This document shows positions 45,371 through 51,638 of a stretch of DNA of 51,638 nucleotides, piece by piece. A model generated the notes under the pieces. That model was not told where the DNA came from and searched no databases. It saw nothing but the letters and a program-made list of their open reading frames with translations. How positions within the stretch are numbered: position 1 is the first letter of the stretch; each line of letters opens with the position of its first letter. The position numbers and the translations under genes are program-made. Origin of the DNA: Hypsibius dujardini (lineage: Eukaryota; Tardigrada; Eutardigrada; Parachela; Hypsibiidae); contig LRSR01006856.1 in assembly GCA_001579985.1 (NCBI GenBank), positions 1-51,638 on the forward strand. The letters run 5' to 3'.

Positions 45371-48085
45371 AACTGCTGCCTTACGTTTCGACACTTCTGG
45401 CGGAGTGAAGAGTTTTTCTTCCGTGCAGGTGCAATTAATTTTTGAAAAGTTGGGACAATGTAAATGGGGCGCACTGTACACTGGGTAGCCCGAGAAAGGA
45501 TATTTGTAACAGATGGACAAATGGTTCCACCATTAAACTAAACTGCATAAGCCGACCGTTTGAAATTTCGAATTTTGTTTGATTTCGAAAAAGCGGAGTC
45601 GCTACTACAGATTTCGGTTAACCGAAAATGGTTCATATAAAGGCTTATTGCGACTGCTAGGGCATCGGTGCATGCACCGATGGGCGTGAGGCGCTTAGAG
45701 GGTCGCTCCCCCAAAGAAGTGTGTTACAGTTTCAAAAACGTTAGTAATAATTTCGCAAATACATAGTATAGGGAGCTGGCGTATAAATACTCTGGCGGCC
45801 GTTACCGGATGGAGCAGTAGTTTATTATGGTGTTCTTCCCCCGAAACCACGGACTCTAAACTTATTCCTGCCGTAACGGTTATCATCGTACGTCCCCCAG
45901 CGAATATGTTTTTACATGTGAAACAAAACATATTTGATTCTGCGAAAGCACTGAATTGTTTTTATGGGGGAAAAGGGCATGTGCCCATGCACCGACCCCC
46001 TGGTAGTCAAAATTAGCCTCTGGGTTCAAGCTACCACTACGAATCTGGGGTTGTTACTAAGCAATTCAATAATTTAACGGAGGAGACGTTTTTAAATGTT
46101 ACCTAAAAGGTGAAGTGTAACAACTGTCATTTTGACCCTTTTCACGCGTTTGTACGTTATCCAAACATTAACAAATGTTCAGAACATTTTCATTTGACGT
46201 TTCACATGGAGTCTGATGATTTTCTTGCCTCTTGTTAGAAATACACGACAATATCATCGCCGAGAATGTGGTCAAGCGGCCTACGATACAGCTACTTGCA
46301 GGTTACTTGCAAACTTTTGACTTGACGCATCGTGAACTGCAAGACTGCACATGTTATAAAGTTTTAATATCTTAAAGCAAAAACAGCCCAAAATTTGATC
46401 ACCACACACAAAGAAAAATAATCTGTACTGATTTGGAAAGTATTTGTGAAAAGGAAGATTGAAATTTGGCAAGTGGAAACTGAAATCGGGTGATAGAGTG
46501 AATCAATTTAACAAAACGACAACAATCACTACAGTAAGTGAACAAAAATTTTTACATTCTTAGAAGGGTCTCGGATAAGTGATTGATCTTCTTTTCTGAC
46601 AAGGATTCGGCCAAAATGTGTTTAGGTAATCGGTTAACTAAAGAATTTTCAAAGTTTTTTTTTTGCACTGGAACTCCTCTAAAGCTCTTTTGATCTATTT
46701 TCAGTAACTGGTGCATATTTACAGAGAAAAAATGTTGATTTGGTGCTTCCTGGAAACGATGGAAAAAAACCTGAACAAACCAAAATTATTGCAGATCTGT
46801 TATGATTAAACAAAAGAAGGAAAAATTTTCTGTCGAATGAGTGGTGACCTACATTCCCTCTGCTAGAAGGGACTGAGTAACATGACGGTGACTTTAGTCT
46901 CAAAAATAAGGTTCCACGCGGTACATGCACAAAATTAGGTCGGTCTTGTCCGAACGTTCCTCACGACACTCTGTTCTTCGTGGCACTTGACTTTTAAAGG
47001 ATTGTGCCCCAAGCAACCCAGACAATCATCTGCGATAGTACCTCAATAGTCGAATTCAATGAAAATATAATGCGTATGCATATGCACATAACCGAACGTC
47101 GTTCATGATACCCCGATGTGCGCACCGGCCTGACCTCTAGGATTTCGCCCTCAGGAATCTCTTCAGAAACATCGTGAACCGTGCCTTAATAGCTGAAATT
47201 CAATAATCATACTGCGCATATATGTAGTCGCGTGTTTGGGAGTATAATTGACGTCTGATTAGTCAGTCCTACGTACATTTCGCGTTACTACCACGCCAAT
47301 TTGGCTGTAGGCGATCGCAGCTCTTTCATGGCATCGAACGATTTATCCCATACCGGAATGGAAAACACCTCTTCCGGTAAAGTCTTACTGCATTAAAGAG
47401 CGACATGGGAGAGTCGACCGGTTTGGTGCCTCAAATTATCTGACAAACGGGATGATGATTGAGGACCGCGAAGCCAATTAGAGGTTGTGTGGGTTATGTA
47501 ATCATCACTTGTTTGAGACAATTTCCATGCCGATGCAGTTTTTCTTGCGCTTTCGTGTGTCTGACAGCAGTGCTCCGCTAGATAGACCGATCGTAGGAAG
47601 TCGACAAACTGCTCATTCTTTGACTGTTGGATCCTGACTTTTTCGTTATACCATCGGGCTTCTCCTGATTGACGCCACCAATCTTACCTGTGACTTCAGT
47701 CAGTAGACCAGGTGATATGATACTGGCTGCGGCTTCTGTACTGGTGGCCTCGATGCCCCTTTAATAGTGGATCATTGAACTTGCTCGCGGCAATGCCTTT
47801 TCTTTGAAAACTGAACCTTAATTTACCCAGACGTTCAGCTGAAGTATATTCGAAGTCTAACCGAAATCTACTTGATATCTGTTCACCAAGCCTACCCAGC
47901 GTTTACCCGAAGTATTATCTTGTTGGCTGCGATTATTTGAGACTCAAAATTTTGATGAAGCGCCCCTGTTTTTGTTATTTTAGTTGTTGATTTTGTTCTA
48001 TTACCATTGATATTTCGTAAGCAATTGTGATTGGGTGACAAGATCCATTGGTTTAGAAGCGGCGTCATTAATTGAGGTTAAAGTG
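45371..48085. other. Intergenic region upstream of receptor C; no gene recognised
   Basis: The region is AT-rich with short palindromes (for example ATCGGTGCATGCACCGAT at 45662). No domain or exon series is visible in either strand. The segment 47040-47230 shows two loosely similar stretches (around TCGAATTCAATGAAAATATA and TGAAATTCAATAATCATACT) that may be an old internal duplication. Confidence 0.5.
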
Positions 48086-50925
48086 ATGATTTGCCTGGTG
48101 ATATTTGCCGGAATATGCCAGTTAAAAGCAGGGCATGCGCGACCCCGCATAGCCCTGGCGTCGACGACGATCATGGTACCGGAAGGCAATACCAGCAATC
48201 GTGATGCGATTCAGACCACCGGGGCAGCGGTCGATCTGGGCGTGGAGCATCTCAAATTGACCTATGGAGAAATCTTTAATTTTTCGCATACCTACTTGAT
48301 GGATCCCGGCCGGCCGGAGGTGGCTCTGCTTTTGGATGACGTGTTGAATTTTGCAGCCAAATTTGCTTATCAGAACTCGGGTACCGATGGGCTAGCCTTT
48401 CTTTCGTCTTGTAAGTCTATATTATCGTGACCTTGATTTCGGTATCATCAGCCACATATTTGTCTCTTCCAACCCGGCATATATAGGTACTATCGAACAG
48501 AACAAGATTCTTAGCTTCACCCAAGGTCAGTTTCGGAGGACAACTTAGTATTGAAGAGGAGGAAAGTCTTTGGAAAATGGATTCGCTCCCAGAAATGCTA
48601 ACAAACTTTCTGGAACTATTGGCCGTTGTATTTGTTCGGTAGTCCGTACGAACGAACCCCCCCCCCGAATTGAACATTGGTCTACCCTTTATTCAAGCGG
48701 TAATGCGCCACTGCTTGGGGTTGATGAAATTTATTTATACGAATTTATGCGATGAAGATGTATCCCCGATAACCTTACCAATTAAAGTAGTGCTTCATTT
48801 TCCCGCATTTTATACAGTTTTTGTCACACACTACAGGCACGATGAGGACCCATATATAATGTAGCCTACTCGATAGTAAGGGAAGGCACATATTTCTGAG
48901 TAGGGAAGAATAGTTGGTCGATATAAATCATGCTGCTTATTTGCTAAGAGTTGTTTTAAATTTAATGTACACACAATGGCAAAAACCTTGCGCTAATCGA
49001 GTTAAGCCATTACACTCGTTGCATGGCTATTGTACACAGTCGTCGAGTTTAAAGGCTTAATCCAGTCAGCGCAAGGTTTTTGCCACGTGTGTACATTTGA
49101 ATTAAAACGGTAAAAACCTCACTGGTATGCATGTCATCACCAACCAATATTATAACTTTTTGGAACAGCTCACAGGATTCTCTTGGGATGTAGGTAAGGC
49201 ATCAAAAATTAATTTCAAAGTCCTATCGAACCCCTTTCACAAATGAAATGTCCTTGCAGCGTCGGCAGTGTTCCAGTGAGCCCGACCGTGTCGAACGATC
49301 ATTGCTTCGGCTTGTCGATTTTTCCTGGATCGGTAGCGATGAAGTTCATTTATGCCCTACTGACAACTAACGGATGGTTCAACATTGCGGGCTTGGCGGA
49401 CTTGCACACAATCAACGGAGAGTCCTTGAGCAGGGGTTACCGCACTCGTTTCCAGGAACGATTCAACGGATTGGACCCTTCGTTGAAGTACATTAGATAC
49501 AGTGACATCATATATAATTCAAGTCAAGGATATCCGGCAGTTGAAAAGGCACTTCAAACATTGAGAGAGACTAGCCGAGGTAAATACATGGTCTATTTGT
49601 CTCGTCTTTACAAGTAGAAACCAGAACCCTAATGGTAGAGCCAGGAGTGGGCAAAGGGGGGGGGGAATAAAATTTTTTCAAAATAGAACCAAAAGTTTGG
49701 TCTTTTGTTCCTAATTATTTTGAAACTTGTGGATGGTGCGGGGTCTGGTTGCAAGGGCTTGGATTCAGAACATTTTCAAAGGCTTCAGTTTTGCCGTCAA
49801 ATCTGAGCCATTCTTGAGGGTTTCAAACCTAACATTTGTTGTTATTACTAGGGTGCTTACATTGGACTCCAACAAATAATAAATTAGATGGGAAAACTGA
49901 AGTTTTTATAAATGCGTCAGGGAGCCATTGGAAGTCAGACCCCCAGATCCCCCAGTTTAAAATGGTTAGGAAGCAAAGGCCGAATTTTGGGTTCACTTCT
50001 GAAAAAAAAGCATTTTGCTCAATTAATCGTTCGCCCCCTGGCCTCACAATGGGGGTGAACGTGTAATGACTCTAAACAAGCCCCTGTTCTTCGGAATGAC
50101 TTGGTTTGAGGCTATTCATGGTAGCAAATGATCATATTCTCAAATTCACGAACTATTGTTCTTTAGTGGTTTTCTTATTCGGATCGGGAAAATCCTTCCT
50201 CATGATTCTGGTATGTAAAATCCATCCGTCATCCATTTCAATGTACCTCTGGTTTAGGCTTACGATCAAGCCCATTTGGCTAGTGTTTTCAAGCTATTTA
50301 ACATGACCCTGTAGCGAACGGCAGAAAGGCTTGGGATGATCAACGGCGAGTACGTATTTTTCATGCTGACGTTCAGTCGTTTCGGCGTCAGTCTGGACAA
50401 CTGGGATGATACGTGGTGGAAGGTGACCGATGCAACTGCCGACCTTGTAAGTGCATACTGACGAACCAGTATACATTAAAAATTGAGTGATTAGTTGATT
50501 ATCAAATTTGCTGTAACGACTTCCGGCTAATATCGTATTCGCAGCCCATACCTGTTCGCGGTTACGTCAGTCGGGCAACGATTGTCATTAGCTTCCGCAA
50601 TCCCTACAGTGATGGCCTCGATAAACCCATTCGTGACTTACGCAGCAGAATAATTGCAACTGCCCGAAGCAATTACAACATGACATATCCCCGGAGCGAG
50701 GTAAGCATAACTCTCATCCGCAGGAAGAAACATCGTTTACACTAAGCAACGCAAGTCTGACCTTTGGGACAAACAGATATCTTTGCCGCGGCTTCACTTT
50801 TCAGTCGGACACTTGATTCACATATGCTTGAAATGTACTGCATTACATTGTAAGAAAACTTTTTCTATTTTTAGGTTCCAACTTTGGTATACGCTGCCTA
50901 TGAGATGTACCAAGTTTACGGGATG
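48086..50925 (+). CDS. Short-tailed-family receptor, copy C (3' part beyond window)
   Basis: Eight exons are visible: 48086-48410, 48487-48525, 49169-49193 (25-nt microexon), 49260-49579, 50167-50210, 50315-50446, 50545-50700 and 50875-50925. Lengths and phases from exon 2 onward equal those of copy B. The start at 48086 gives a good signal peptide (MICLVIFAGICQLKAGHA); an upstream in-frame ATG at 48035 would add 17 residues. Family landmarks are present: GAAVDLGVEHL, RILLGCS, VGSVPVSPTVS, GEYVFFMLTFSRFGVSLDN, PVRGYVSRATIVISF and VYAAYEMYQVYGM. The sequence is open throughout. Exons 9-12, which would show the transmembrane helix and tail, lie past the window, so whether C is also short-tailed is unknown. 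Confidence 0.82.
48954..49107. mobile_element. MITE-like foldback element in receptor C intron 2
   Basis: The ends are inverted repeats of about 50 bp: left TTTTAAATTTAATGTACACA ... GGCAAAAACCTTGCGCT, and right the reverse complement of TTTTAATTCAAATGTACACA ... GGCAAAAACCTTGCGCT. A short central region contains ATTAAGCC-like words. It carries no coding capacity. Flanking TTTAAA-like bases may be a target duplication. Confidence 0.8.
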
Positions 50926-51638
50926 GTAAGAATCACATAGACAAATCATAACGATATATACTGAACGTGTACAGAGGTTAGGGGTAGTTACCACATGCGA
51001 TTTTGGCTTTTAATACGTTGACCAAAGGCGTGACGGGGTGCGGGAGGGGGGCATTGGGCAAGTGCTCCTATATAATTAGTTCAAGGGTTTGGTATGGGCA
51101 CTTTTAATTTTGATTTGGGTAGTTTGGGGGTGGGGGCAAAACCGAACAAAACTATTGCCCCGCCCCGCAAATGCCAAATAGGAACCTTAGTTCAGCCTGC
51201 GCCTCTGCAGTCGGTCTGCATTGTTCAGTTGCTCCTGAACTTTGCTGTTTGGCGTTCTCTTTCTATTGTTGTCTGCTTCTTCTTTGGCTTTTCTCGTCTC
51301 TCGCTGATTCTTTCTCTTGTCCTAATTAGATGCATGCATGAGTACAGCAGCAGACAAATGCGGCAGCGTATTAGAAATGTATTAGAAACATGAAAAGCAA
51401 GAACTCAACGCACTGTCTCTATCCACCTGATGAGGAGTGGCTGAAGGGTCGGATTCACTTGGTGCAGTAATCTTACCTTGGGAAGGGCAATACATCTTAA
51501 TGATATTAGCACGCTTTACATAGCGTTGTCAATGCATGGGCGTAGCGCTAACCACTGATAAAGCGAGTGGGCCATGGCATTAGAACTGTGCTGATGCGTG
51601 GACCGGGGCGCCGCACGCACTCAAACTCGTAAGACTCA
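50926..51638. other. Intron 8 of receptor C running off the window
   Basis: After the donor GTAAGA at 50926 no exon 9 homologue (LNET..RTG) is found to the end of the window, so the intron is longer than 700 bp. It contains G-rich segments (51040-51180). The plus frame at 51094-51393 is not supported as a gene. Confidence 0.6.

Noticed and set aside
1-51638. CRISPR array or bacterial operon
   Set aside because: The window is intron-rich animal DNA; the tandem repeats found have no unique spacers.

Overview
This is nuclear DNA from an invertebrate animal. Every recognisable gene is split by GT-AG spliceosomal introns, and the two conserved housekeeping proteins are of animal type. Relics of DNA transposons (mariner, Tc1/mariner DD37D, PIF1/Helitron-type helicase, foldback elements) are scattered through it. 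I cannot name the phylum with confidence. Exon coordinates below were worked out by hand from reading frame, splice dinucleotides, phase and comparison between paralogues.

Layout. 1-4.3 kb: no gene recognised; small foldback elements and simple repeats. 4.36-5.93 kb (+): intact five-exon FKBP14-type ER prolyl isomerase (FKBP domain, two EF-hands, C-terminal HDEL). 7.07-12.89 kb (-): intact ten-exon TM9SF2-type nonaspanin, tail to tail with the FKBP gene. The introns of both genes are full of (CTGT)n/(ACAG)n tracts, which stop at about 11.6 kb. 14.1-17.07 kb (-): five-exon gene for a single-pass membrane protein with a CUB-like ectodomain and an acidic tail carrying PPSY. A decayed partial paralogue lies at 18.77-19.62 kb. 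20.46-22.01 kb: a nearly complete mariner element with perfect ends and TA duplication; its transposase has one nonsense codon and an apparent spliced intron.

23.4-51.6 kb: a cluster of five paralogous receptor genes or remnants. They are R1 (-, 23.45-31.0 kb), D (-, 33.4-35.0 kb, broken by a DD37D transposon), B (+, 36.7-40.95 kb, intact, 12 exons, 557 aa), F (+, about 45.1-45.37 kb, remnant with a stop) and C (+, 48.09 kb to the window end, eight exons visible). All encode a type I periplasmic-binding-protein-like ligand-binding ectodomain of the ANF-receptor/natriuretic-peptide-receptor kind. Where the 3' end is visible (B, R1, and decayed in D) there is one transmembrane helix and then a stop after a 40-60 residue tail, with no kinase-homology or guanylyl-cyclase domain. 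The layout resembles vertebrate NPR-C (clearance receptor). B and R1 share a tail motif, W-W-I-x4-L-L-V ... S-L-V-E-[KR]-K, that I do not recognise. This lineage-specific cluster of short-tailed receptors, built with a conserved 25-nt microexon, is the most interesting system in the window.

Functionally, the FKBP and TM9SF genes serve the secretory pathway (ER folding and Golgi/endosome trafficking). The CUB-like protein and the receptor cluster are cell-surface proteins whose ligands cannot be inferred from sequence alone.
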